The notes under the pieces are model-generated. The model searched no databases. It saw nothing but the letters and a program-made list of their open reading frames with translations, and was not told the DNA's origin. A DNA stretch of 64,000 bases from Rhynchopus sp. YZ270_cl-10. Lineage: Eukaryota > Euglenozoa > Diplonemea > Diplonemida > Diplonemidae. Both the position numbers and the translations under genes were made by a program. How positions within the stretch are numbered: position 1 is the first letter of the stretch; each line of letters opens with the position of its first letter. The stretch is from positions 682,001 through 746,000 of the forward strand of contig OZ037855.1 in NCBI GenBank assembly GCA_964035575.1, read 5' to 3'. Of this stretch, positions 55,690 through 64,000 are shown piece by piece.

Positions 55690-55740
55690 GAGAAGTTGAA
55701 AGTGCAAACGCCTCATCGTTCATCGGCGGACGCGCTGGGA
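55690..55740 (-). repeat. F2 module
   Basis: GAGAAGTTGAAAGTGCAAAC, GCCTCATCG, CATCGGCGGACGCGCTG. Confidence 0.65.
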
Positions 55741-56514
55741 AGCAAAAGAAAAAAAATTGATAAGGAAGAGCAAAACATCAAAAAAAAAAAAAAAATGCTC
55801 TACCCAATGGTTGTGTTTGAGGGGGTTATCTGCTACCGAATCATCGTGTGTCCGTTGACCTTCGCTTCCGAGCGATGTGAAGTAAGAACAACACTTAAAA
55901 GATGGGTATCCCTTGGGGACACATGCATCCAAATAAGAGGGACGAACGCAGATGATGCTTGGTACAAAAAAAAAAAAACTCACCTCTTTTATCATTAAAA
56001 CCCCCTTCCATACGACGAAGGGAGTAGGAAAGAGAGTACCAGCTATTGGTACCCCTCGGGAGACAAGTGAAAGATTACTTCATGTACATTCTTTTCTAAA
56101 CGAAAAGAAGGATGAAAGGGCATGGGGAGAAAAAGAAAAAGAAAAAAAAACACACAACGATACCTCTATCAAGGAATACCGAAAAGAGTACGCCGCTAAA
56201 AGTCGCTGACGGGAAAAAAAGGGGACACCCCCAAACAAATTTTTCAAAACACTGATTCCATGAGACCGAGTGAGGTAAATTGACATGAAACAATTGAAAT
56301 ATCTGGTCCTAATCGATTTTTTGGTTCACTGATCTATAACATAACAAAATAACTTTAGTGGAAATTTTTTTTTAGATGTTTACTGAAAAAATCACCTCTA
56401 AAAACGGTTTTCCCATGGAATCGGTGTAAAAACAAAAAGTAAAAAATTGATAGAAGTCTAAAACGATTATGCAAAGGGGGGGTTTTTTTTTCGAAGAAAA
56501 AAAAGGGATGATAG

Positions 56515-56550
56515 TTGAGATGATAAGTAAGCCTCTGCTTAGTCACCTAA
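56515..56550 (-). repeat. F1 module
   Basis: TGAGATGATAAGTAAGCCTC then TGCTTAGTCACCTAA. Inner stem kept. Confidence 0.65.
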
Positions 56551-56808
56551 AACAATGCCCTGATGGGGAGTTCAATCCTTAGAAGCATATTGCAATAGTG
56601 GAGGAAGCCTAGAATTCATACAACGCAGGGAAATAGCTTGGGTACTTTTGCTGGTTTCAAAACCAGAACGAGCTGGTTTACTGGTTTGGGGAAAAATAAA
56701 AAAAAAAAGTGGGATTCGGGATTCAGTTTTTCGCCTCCCCCGCACCACTTTCCCACTCACAGAAGAAAGCCTCACACGTAAGCGAACCCCTAAAAAGGGT
56801 TCATTAAG

Positions 56809-56905
56809 TGACTCTGTGGTGTAAAAAGCTGCATGTTTTGCACTATGCCCTAATTTTTTTTCGCCTGCGGCGCCACTTTATATTAATTTTTTGCTCCGCA
56901 AAAAG
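56809..56905. repeat. hairpin repeat shared with 29.2 kb
   Basis: The same block order as 29185-29290: GACTCTGTG, GTAAAAAGCT hairpin, GCCTGCGGCGCCA, TTTTGCTCCGCAAAA. It abuts the coding-like remnant that follows. Confidence 0.75.
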
Positions 56906-57143
56906 TAGAGTTTACAATGTCTTCGGGAATCCCCTTGCATTTTGCAGCCGCAAATGCAACTTGACCAAAGATGCAAAAAGTTGACCATTTCTTCAAAATG
57001 ACCCACCGTTGCAACGGCCCCTGCTTCTGGAAGACGTATTGACTTCGTACGGTTAGTGGAAGGTGCAAGACCAAGCGCCGTAAACACAGGATTATATTCC
57101 ATTTTCTTTGTTGTCTCGCAAAATTTACCCTTTGCCTCTCCAC
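56878..57143 (-). pseudogene. ORF remnant between two repeat blocks
   Basis: Two overlapping minus-strand frames of about 75-85 codons both contain protein-like stretches (for example VGHFEEMVNF in one and AAAKCKGIPEDIV in the other). They lie exactly between the 56.8-kb hairpin repeat and the 57.15-kb GC hairpin. This looks like a decayed coding piece of a repeat element or captured gene. I do not recognise a family. Confidence 0.35.
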
Positions 57144-57152
57144 TTAGTGGTT

Positions 57153-57190
57153 GGCAGGGAGGCGCGCGCGAAGCGCGCGACGACCGCTTT
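57153..57190. repeat. GC-rich hairpin repeat (inverted copy of 46711-46750)
   Basis: CAGGGAG, then GCGCGCGAAGCGCGC, then GACGACCGCTTT, the reverse complement of the 46.7-kb copy. Confidence 0.8.
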
Positions 57191-58620
57191 CAACCGGGGA
57201 AAAAAATTTTCTAAACCAACAAACCAGCAACATTTGAAAAGTGCACCTTTCAAGCTACTACCCTGATACAACGGAGGAAGTGAAAAAAAAAAAAAAACAT
57301 TTGACAAAAATAAAATAAAAATAAAATGACTGTAGCACCCCTTTGGGTTAACAATAAATGACGCAACAATAACAAATTTTGGTTGGAAGATTTTTTTTTC
57401 CCCCCCGGAAACAGTGAAGTGCATTTCTGCACAGTATATCAGATACTCGCGTGTGGGTAAAATATTCTGAGTAGTATCTAAGCGAAGTGCGAAGATAGTT
57501 CTAAACCTCTCTGCTCAGGTCGCTGAGTACTTAAATGTTTAAATGAGGATCAAGCTATTAGGCTAGATCCCCGTATTAGGACAAAAAAAAAAAATACCCT
57601 GCAAATATACCCACATGGTATCTACTGTGAACACGTATGTTACTCATCTACGTCTGATTGGCCCATCAACATCCCATAAGAGTCCAACTGCGATATACAG
57701 ACCTAACGACAAGTGCTGTCACTCTTTAGAAAAAAAATTAAAACAAAAAAACAAAATGTTGGCGTTGCAAATACTCCGCGCAAAACGAAATAAAAGAAGT
57801 TGAAAGTGAAAAATAAAATACACCAATAAAGTGAAACAAAAAAAAAAGGGGAAGGGGATATGGGTAACCTTTTTAGGAACAATTCAAAATAATAACAATA
57901 ATGAACGAGGTGGGATCACAATTTTTTGAGAAGGCCTGTTTTTTTTTGGGGAGGGGAGCTTTTTTTTTTTGACTAGGATATCTCCTCGAAAAATAAAGTA
58001 TTTTTGAAGCTTTCAAAAAAAAACAAAAAAAAACACATGCGAAGGGGATGGATGGACGGGGTAAAGAACCGTTGAAAAAAAAATGTTTTTTTTGATAGGG
58101 GTGGATGAGGTCGGTCGGAATTTCTGACACTGGTATGAAAGGTGCAAAAGGGGCGAAGGGGCGCTCAATGAATAATAAATGGAACGTTTTGACAAACCGC
58201 GTTTTAGAACTAAAAAGGAAAAAGAGAGGTCTTCTTGGGATGTGGAATGGGAAGGGGAAGGGAAGGGGTGTGGAGGAGTGGATGGGAAAGGGGCGGGAGT
58301 GATAAACGCTTCTAAAAGTGTTTAGGGTTGGCTTCAAAAACAAAACAACAAAACAACAAGACAAACATTTCAACAACAACACTAGCTTTACTTCTTCCCA
58401 TTCGAAATAGCCTTTATCTTCTTTTTTTTTTTGCTTTCCCCCCCTCTAGATTAACACATTCTTTTTCATTAGCGTTCCACATTCTCTTTTATTATTCGAC
58501 AAAAAATCTTTCCAAAAAGACTCCTTTCTTTTGGAATTCAGCGTTCCTTTTTAAAATGAAACGTAAACAAACTTGTTGTGAAATAAAAATTCACAAAAAA
58601 AAAATCCCCAAAAAAAGATC

Positions 58621-59847
58621 TCAAAGCTTACGGCGCTGGTGGTGCTTGCCTACGACATCAGCGTAACGGACTGTGAGACGAACGGTTTCGCCAGATTGGG
58701 AGACAAGGTTTTTGTTGTTGAGCTCTTCGCAGCAACGGCTGGCGTCTTCAACATCGACGAAGCGTGCGAAGCAGACGCCGTCGGAGTGTGCACGCTTGGA
58801 GAGGACGGAGATCCCCTCAAGCTCACCAAAGGCCTCGCACACCTTGCGCAGCTCAGGCGCCGTGAGGGCACGCTTGAAGCCACTGATGTACACCTTCTGC
58901 GCCTTCTTCCTCGTCGACGTCTCCCTCTCCGTCGCCACCATGACATGCAGCTCTCTTGCCGACCCCTCCGGCTGTGCACCGTTCATCTCGAGGATCGCAC
59001 GCTCGCAGTCCTTCTTGTTGACATACTCAACAAAGCCATAGCCAAGCCCCGTCACGGAGCGGTGGCTCTTGATCGGACCAAACTTGGAGAACGTGCTGGC
59101 AATCCAGGCCTCGTCCATCCATGGTGCGAGGCGCTTCACGACGAGACGCATGGTAGACCCGAGGGAGTCGTCTGTTGGTGTGGAGAGGGCCGGCTGCGAT
59201 CCTTGGGATGGCTGCGACTGGGTGTCTGAGTCTGCTGCTGCGGCGACCTGCTGCTGGAGCTGGAGGGCCTGGAGGGCGGCGATGCTGGCAAGCTGCTGCT
59301 GCGCCTGCTGCAGCTGCTGGAGCTGTGCCTGCGCCTGCACGGTCAGTTGCGGGAGTGTTGGGAAGGGCATGTTCTGCATGGGGACACCCTGCTGCACACC
59401 CTGCATGCCCTGCGTACCCTGCAGGGCCGCAAGCGCAGTCGCAAGCTGCGATGTTGCCAGCGCGTTCCCCATCGGGTTGCCCCCCACCAGCGACGCAAGC
59501 GTTGCGGCCTGCGCTGCTGCGTTGGCCTGCTGCTGCTGCTGTTGCTGTTGCTGCTGCTGCGACGCAAGAACCTGCTGCTGCTGGGCCATCCCCGGGAGCA
59601 TCTGGGGGAAGGACTGCGGCATCATCGCTGCCTGGAACTGCGGCAGCTGTGGCATCACCATCTGCTGCTGGCGGAGGAGCTGCGGGGTTGCGAGGAGCAT
59701 CGACATCTGTGCGGCGAGCTGGGCTTGGGTGTTTGACGTAGGTGAAGTGGGTGCGGCGGTGGTAGTGGTGGTGGTGGTGGTGTTGCTGGTGCTTGCGGCT
59801 TCCTGCTGTGTAGGTTGGTTTGTGTTGTTGTATGAGGCAGGGAGCAT
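58621..59847 (-). CDS. RNA-binding protein with two RRM domains and a Q/A-rich N-terminus
   Basis: A 408-aa single exon. Residues ~1-225 are low complexity: Asn/Thr at the start, then long Gln- and Ala-rich runs with Met and Pro. RRM1 spans about 231-305 (RNP2 LVVKRL, RNP1 LGYGFVEY) and RRM2 about 320-398 (RNP2 VYISGF, RNP1 GVCFARF). Tandem C-terminal RRMs with a glutamine-rich tail suggest an ELAV/CELF-like regulator of mRNA splicing, stability or translation. The paralogue cannot be fixed. The start is the first Met after an AT-rich leader ending AAACACAG. Trinucleotide CTG/GTT repeats make the N-terminus prone to length change. Confidence 0.85.
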   Translation of the reverse strand: MLPASYNNTNQPTQQEAASTSNTTTTTTTTAAPTSPTSNTQAQLAAQMSMLLATPQLLRQQQMVMPQLPQFQAAMMPQSFPQMLPGMAQQQQVLASQQQQQQQQQQQANAAAQAATLASLVGGNPMGNALATSQLATALAALQGTQGMQGVQQGVPMQNMPFPTLPQLTVQAQAQLQQLQQAQQQLASIAALQALQLQQQVAAAADSDTQSQPSQGSQPALSTPTDDSLGSTMRLVVKRLAPWMDEAWIASTFSKFGPIKSHRSVTGLGYGFVEYVNKKDCERAILEMNGAQPEGSARELHVMVATERETSTRKKAQKVYISGFKRALTAPELRKVCEAFGELEGISVLSKRAHSDGVCFARFVDVEDASRCCEELNNKNLVSQSGETVRLTVRYADVVGKHHQRRKL

Positions 59848-60512
59848 TCTGTGTTTGTTTTGAGTTTTTTTTTTTTTTTGTGGAAAAAACAGTGCCCAAC
59901 CACAAAAAAAAAAAATCTAGAACAGCCGGCGAAGGAGCAGTGTTGGGGAGGGTGCGGGGGAGATAACGAGCCGCCGTAAACAGGGGTTGTTATTAATGTC
60001 TAATGAACGATGGTGGTGAAGTGTTGAGAGAGTAGGGACAGCCAAAAGCGTCTGCTTTGACGGCAACGGAAGGGGGGGTGACGGAGGATGGAGGATGGGG
60101 GGGGGAGAGAGAAAATGATTGAAAATGAGAGTTCATGATATCGGCTTTAGCTTTGCTTTAACATCTGTACAACCTTTACCTCATGTGTCTCCAGACCTGC
60201 GCTTTACTGAAGAGAAGAAAAGAAAGAAAAAAGGGAAACTTGAAAAGATGTACTTCATATGTACATCCCAACATAAACGAAACTACAGAACTGTGTTTTT
60301 TTGGGGGCGTCAGAACAAAAGAGGAAACTGGATAAACTCAAAAAAATGACAACTTGGAAAAAAAAAAAGAAAATCTACATTAGTTTACAGAATGAAGTGT
60401 GAATATGAAGGGGGGGAAAAAATGGTAAACCTTTCCCCCTTCTTCACACTTTCTAGGTTAATTTTTTAAAACTTCTATGGCAAAGTCCCCCCTTCCCTTC
60501 CCCCTTTCCCAA
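59848..60512. other. intergenic stretch, no feature seen
   Basis: Purine-rich and AT-rich, with a short F3-like palindrome near 60245-60275 (AAAGATGTAC / GTACATCCC). No gene is supported. Confidence 0.45.
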
Positions 60513-63500
60513 TTATCGCGTAATATGTTGGCCCTCTTTGACCCAGGCTGTTTCAGTGTCAAGGGGGTTGAGCCTTGGGGAGCCACCGAGTTGCGATTCC
60601 TGCGCATCGACGGTGCGGGAGAAGAGCTGTGAGAGGCACGTTACGCTGTGCCGCCAGTGTGCTTCAGGGGCTTCGATGCCACTGTTTTCTACGGTGAGAA
60701 GCAGATCTTCGAGAGGGACACTTGGTTCGAGGACCAGGTATGGACAGAGGCTTAACGCAGAAGGCGCACCAACAGCGCACACCAGCCAATCTGCCGGGGC
60801 ATGCGTAAACGAACCACCATACGTCGCAATGCGCTGCACAGTGTCAACGCTCACCACAACCTCGCTGTTCGGCCAACGGTACGCATCGTTGATAACCCCA
60901 GGGAACTCTAACACAACCTGGTGGTCGCTTGCCATCCCCAGATCCACAACACCTTTAGTACGAATCACATTGCCGTCCACCACAAAGTCAAACTCTTCAG
61001 TGCCAAGAAGGGGTTCTGTGGTTAGGCGAAGTGCCTGCCCTGGACGTACCTTTGCGAAGCTTCCCTTATGACTGCGAACGATGTTCGGGAGGAATGCACC
61101 GGGTGGTAGCACGACGGCAAATCCACTGGCACCGACCAGCTTGCGTTGAAACCAGCTCTGTACGCTGACGTAGACACGGAGTGTGCCCGCACCCACCTCA
61201 GCAACAAGAAGGCTGGCAGCCTTGTAGTCGTGCATGATGGGGACAATCCAGCGCTTCCCACCTTCACCCAGAGTTTCGAGTAGTGTCTTCGGGAAGGGGT
61301 CCAAGAAGCTTGCCCCAGGGATCCAAGCCCACCACTGCTTGCGTGGTGCCATCGCCCGCCATTTGTTAGCGTATGTTTTGATGCGCTGCCGGTCATGCTC
61401 TTCCTTGCGTGCCTGCGCATGGCTCACCACTGCGATCGCAATGATGACGCCCCACACTATAACACACAACGCGAAGAACATTGCCCAGTAGTACATTGGG
61501 GGGAAGACTCCCTTTGTGACGTCGCGTTCTGCGCCGGTGAGGGAGGTGTAGCTGACGTCACCGGTGAAGAAGGAGATGACGGAGAGGAGGGACTTGCCGA
61601 AGGTTTGCATTCTCGGGTCGCTTGAGCCGAATGCGTAGAGACCTGCCACACTGAAGCCTATGCAGAGGATCAGGAACAGGATGACAAACATGAGCAACGG
61701 TTGCACGATGCGCTGGAAAGTCGCAAAGAGCACAGTAAAGCCTGGGAGAAACCCCATGAATCGGATGACCTTGACCCCAGAGATCGCAATGAGCAGGCAG
61801 TTCATTGACTTCGACGCAGCGTAGAGGTCAGAGAAGGGGTCAAAACGGTCGTCAATGAGCTGCACATCCTCCGGCAGCGCAGGCTGCTCCACAAGCAAAC
61901 GCACATACAACGAAAACACCACAAGCGCGACAGCAACGTACAACACTTCAAACAGATTCCACGACCAGGAACGGCTCGTAAAATATGCCAGCACGCTCGC
62001 ACCACGGCGGCGTGCACGGCGAATGCTCGCATAGGTGAACAACGCATCCGCAAAGGTGGCAATCATAAAGGCCAGCTCCAGAATGAACCGCGCAGTATCC
62101 TTGTCAGTGCCGTACCACTTTAAACGGCGGATCTGCAGAACCGACTCTCCCTGGAAGGCAGTGACACTCCCGGTGTCGGCAAAGGAGAACTCAACACGGA
62201 GTGCGCCGATCACGTTGATGTAAGGGTTGTAGACCACAATGTCGGTTTCCAGCTCGCTGGTTTCCTCGGTGAAGAAGCCGTCTTCACGGAGGTTGCTGAG
62301 CGCGGTGCGTGCTGTCGTGAGGTTTGTGATGTTGTACATCATAAAGGACCCGCCAGAGGCACCGTATGAGAGCGTGCTGATGCGGAATACTGTATAAAAG
62401 TTGTCGCCGCCTTCCCCATCCGAAGGGTAGTCCACGCCTTTGACGGTTGTGTAGGTGCGGTCGTTGAGGAGCATTGTGGAATCGATCATCCCAGAGTGGC
62501 AATACAAAGGGATGTCCGACACCAGTCGTGACGGAGGCATCTGCAGAAACTTTCCGTAGCAACTGTCTGCAGGCTTGCGGCGGCTCATCTTGATGTAAGG
62601 TGTCTGCACCACGCGGTTGTAGTCTGTCATCATCAACCGAGTACTATCCTGCAGCGCGTCAACAGAGAACTCCCCAAACATCCCCGGTGCCCACACATTG
62701 TAAAACCAAAGATAAACCTGGTCAGCCGTGGTCACCTCTCTCAGCGTAACGTCACTGGAGGGAAGGATTCTAGGTTTGACGAATTTATTAGAGAGAAGCG
62801 TGGTAAGGTGGTGTGCTTCTGTTACGTCTGTGTGGAGTGCCATGATGGTGGCGACAAGGGCGAAGTACAGCACGCTGTAGATAAGACGTTTCATGAAGCG
62901 CCGTGCGTTTACATCATGATGCAGCACGGACGCCACCGAGGCAATGTCCACATACACATTCGACCCGCTCGCAGGTTTAAAGAACGGAAACGGGATAGGC
63001 CTCTGTGGAGGCACCGGTGGACCTTCGTGCACACCCCCACTCATGCCCTGCTGCTCTGCTCTCTCGAGGCTGACCTCCAAGGGACCGCTCTCAGGAGTAC
63101 CCGGCTCTCTTGCCCTGTCACGCACATCGGAGTAGAGAGGTGCACCGCTGGGGTGGTCTTCGGAAGGGTGGTTTGGCGGTGTGCCTGGGCCTTCGCCGTG
63201 GCGTTCGGAGTGTGTGTCGTATGGTGTGTCCTTGACAAAGAGTTGGTTGATATGTGTGTCGGCAGCGCTGCGCAGGCTGATGTCGTTGTACGCCACCGGG
63301 TGGGGTGCGTCGTGCTGGTTATGCATGGGCTCGAACTCAATGAACCGTTCCTGGTTGTCCTGTAGCATTGATGACTTTGTCTCGTGTGGAACGTCGTCCC
63401 GTATAATCGCCTCTGGAGGTTGAGGTGGCGACGGTGGGCGCCCCACAGGCGCCACATTGTCAAACTGATTCAGCTGCTGCTCGCCCTCCGTGACGCCGTC

Positions 63501-63635
63501 CGGGAGGGTGAACTGCAGCCGCCCGTCGTTGCTCGCCATCGAGGCCTCATCACCAAAGTCAAAATCATTCTGCCGCTCCTGGCTGTGACTCAGACGCGAA
63601 CGATCAAATGAAAACCGCGGTGCATTTGAAGACAT
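60513..63635 (-). CDS. polycystin-2-like TRP cation channel
   Basis: 1040 aa, one exon. Residues 1-245 are a disordered Pro/His/Asp-rich cytosolic N-terminus. TM1 is about 251-268. A large extracellular polycystin (TOP) domain follows (about 270-500), with the family block YNITNLTTARTALSNLRED...YNPYINVIGALRVEF (434-482). TM2-TM5 lie near 514-533, 560-582, 608-630 and 645-668. The pore region KSLLSVISFFTGDVSYTSL (681-699) carries a GD filter like that of PKD2. TM6 is about 714-739. Polycystin-2 channels conduct Ca2+/Na+ in cilia and flagella. After TM6 there is no obvious EF hand or coiled coil; instead ~290 residues look beta-rich. The start is the first Met of the frame, close behind a short leader. 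Confidence 0.9.
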   Translation of the reverse strand: MSSNAPRFSFDRSRLSHSQERQNDFDFGDEASMASNDGRLQFTLPDGVTEGEQQLNQFDNVAPVGRPPSPPQPPEAIIRDDVPHETKSSMLQDNQERFIEFEPMHNQHDAPHPVAYNDISLRSAADTHINQLFVKDTPYDTHSERHGEGPGTPPNHPSEDHPSGAPLYSDVRDRAREPGTPESGPLEVSLERAEQQGMSGGVHEGPPVPPQRPIPFPFFKPASGSNVYVDIASVASVLHHDVNARRFMKRLIYSVLYFALVATIMALHTDVTEAHHLTTLLSNKFVKPRILPSSDVTLREVTTADQVYLWFYNVWAPGMFGEFSVDALQDSTRLMMTDYNRVVQTPYIKMSRRKPADSCYGKFLQMPPSRLVSDIPLYCHSGMIDSTMLLNDRTYTTVKGVDYPSDGEGGDNFYTVFRISTLSYGASGGSFMMYNITNLTTARTALSNLREDGFFTEETSELETDIVVYNPYINVIGALRVEFSFADTGSVTAFQGESVLQIRRLKWYGTDKDTARFILELAFMIATFADALFTYASIRRARRRGASVLAYFTSRSWSWNLFEVLYVAVALVVFSLYVRLLVEQPALPEDVQLIDDRFDPFSDLYAASKSMNCLLIAISGVKVIRFMGFLPGFTVLFATFQRIVQPLLMFVILFLILCIGFSVAGLYAFGSSDPRMQTFGKSLLSVISFFTGDVSYTSLTGAERDVTKGVFPPMYYWAMFFALCVIVWGVIIAIAVVSHAQARKEEHDRQRIKTYANKWRAMAPRKQWWAWIPGASFLDPFPKTLLETLGEGGKRWIVPIMHDYKAASLLVAEVGAGTLRVYVSVQSWFQRKLVGASGFAVVLPPGAFLPNIVRSHKGSFAKVRPGQALRLTTEPLLGTEEFDFVVDGNVIRTKGVVDLGMASDHQVVLEFPGVINDAYRWPNSEVVVSVDTVQRIATYGGSFTHAPADWLVCAVGAPSALSLCPYLVLEPSVPLEDLLLTVENSGIEAPEAHWRHSVTCLSQLFSRTVDAQESQLGGSPRLNPLDTETAWVKEGQHITR

Positions 63636-63670
63636 ATCTTTCTCTGTGTGTCCTCCTGTGAAAAATGGAA

Positions 63671-63700
63671 AAATTTGATGAGCCTAAAGCCCCACCTCAC
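63671..63700 (-). repeat. F1-like fragment
   Basis: TTTGATGAGCCTAAAGCC resembles the left half of F1. It lies between the channel gene and the last gene. Weak. Confidence 0.3.
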
Positions 63701-63765
63701 TGTCAAACGAATGGGGTTAATTACATTTATTAATTCTAGAATAAGGGCTAGGGATAGGGATAGGG

Positions 63766-64000
63766 TTACCACAGGGAAACTGCAGGGGGGGTGTCGATTG
63801 TAACACGCTCGATCCACACGGAGACGACGACGTTCCACTTTCTGTAGACCCATTTGTAGCCTATTTCGGAGTCTTTGTCGGGGACACGCGACGCTGCGGT
63901 GCTGCTGGTAGCTGCACCTTTGAGCTTGGCCCATGCGTCGGGATCGATGCCGTCTGGGGTTGCGTTCGCTCCTTCGGGGTGACTGCGCATCATGGCTTCA
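63766..64000 (-). CDS. 3' end of a gene leaving the window
   Basis: The minus-strand frame is open from the window edge to a TAA at 63766, giving about the last 78 residues. The segment (DGIDPDAWAKLKGAA...GYKWVYRKWNVVVSVWIERVTI) is protein-like with a mixed helix/strand pattern and GC-rich codons. The family is not recognised from this piece. A CAG near the stop raises the possibility that the last few codons are spliced differently. Confidence 0.55.
   Translation of the reverse strand, partial: EAMMRSHPEGANATPDGIDPDAWAKLKGAATSSTAASRVPDKDSEIGYKWVYRKWNVVVSVWIERVTIDTPPAVSLW

Larger units (their letters stand above)
27798..58620. other. 30.8-kb gene-poor, repeat- and homopolymer-rich tract
   Basis: No long coding region is supported. 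The tract is AT-rich with A/T runs up to 40 bases and C/G runs up to ~18, and is studded with F1-F5 hairpin modules, MITEs and duplicated blocks listed below. Most modules are in the orientation of the minus-strand genes on both sides. Two fragments look coding-like: 46776-47003 and ~56890-57110. It could be a long intergenic tract, a heterochromatic block, or part of a transcript with very large introns. Confidence 0.7.

Noticed and set aside
431-56550. F1 modules as a CRISPR-like array
   Set aside because: Spacing is irregular (about 0.1-7 kb), copies are diverged, and the context is eukaryotic.
59069-59863. 264-codon plus-strand frame opposite the RRM gene
   Set aside because: A shadow of the Gln/Ala-rich N-terminus; Cys/Ser/Val composition is just the reverse reading of CAG repeats.
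63742-63765. TAGGGA repeats resembling telomere DNA
   Set aside because: Only about three imperfect units between two genes; too short for a telomere or interstitial array.

Overview
The window comes from a unicellular eukaryote with a cilium. Evidence is GT-AG introns, a kinesin, a PIH-type dynein assembly factor, a polycystin-2 channel, an RRM protein with a Q/A-rich tail, and no operon-style spacing. The standard code fits, with TGA and TAA used as stops. An intron-bearing excavate or metamonad flagellate (Kipferlia- or Carpediemonas-like) is my guess; the sequence does not prove it. Coding DNA is GC-rich; non-coding DNA is AT-rich with many A/T and G/C homopolymer runs.

Layout. From 0.7 to 27.8 kb is a gene-dense block, almost entirely on the minus strand: a possible small ORF, a four-exon kinesin, a small three-exon hypothetical, a PIH protein, a TruD/PUS7-like protein, a threonine dehydratase/serine racemase-like enzyme, a PRUNE-type DHH phosphoesterase, two proteins of unknown function, a proline-rich actin-regulator-like protein, a long modular protein that probably joins several exons from 26.5 to 20.65 kb, and a PC-esterase-like membrane protein. 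One plus-strand reading frame (23.74 kb) lies inside an intron of the long modular gene. From 27.8 to 58.6 kb there is almost no recognisable coding sequence, apart from one small ORF near 46.9 kb and a decayed ORF near 57 kb. From 58.6 to 64 kb are three minus-strand genes: an RRM protein, a polycystin-2-like channel, and the 3' end of a gene that leaves the window.

The most interesting feature is a set of short (30-70 bp) dispersed modules that can fold into hairpins. I sort them into five families (F1-F5). They occur in introns, between genes, and most densely in the 30-kb gene-poor tract. F1 has about 27 copies, all in one orientation. In the minus-strand RNA, the sense of the host genes, its outer stem pairs fully with one G-U wobble, and several copies show compensatory changes. 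This points to an RNA-level role, or to a once-mobile structured element.

The window also holds several miniature inverted-repeat elements with clear target duplications: 109 bp with 8-bp duplications, 76 bp with 7-bp duplications, and 91-bp and 164-bp elements flanked by TA. There is also a ~970-bp inverted-repeat element with four internal repeats, plus shorter duplicated blocks. Functionally the genes point to ciliary motility and signalling (kinesin, PIH factor, polycystin), RNA metabolism (PUS7-like, RRM), and small-molecule metabolism (threonine/serine PLP enzyme, PRUNE).
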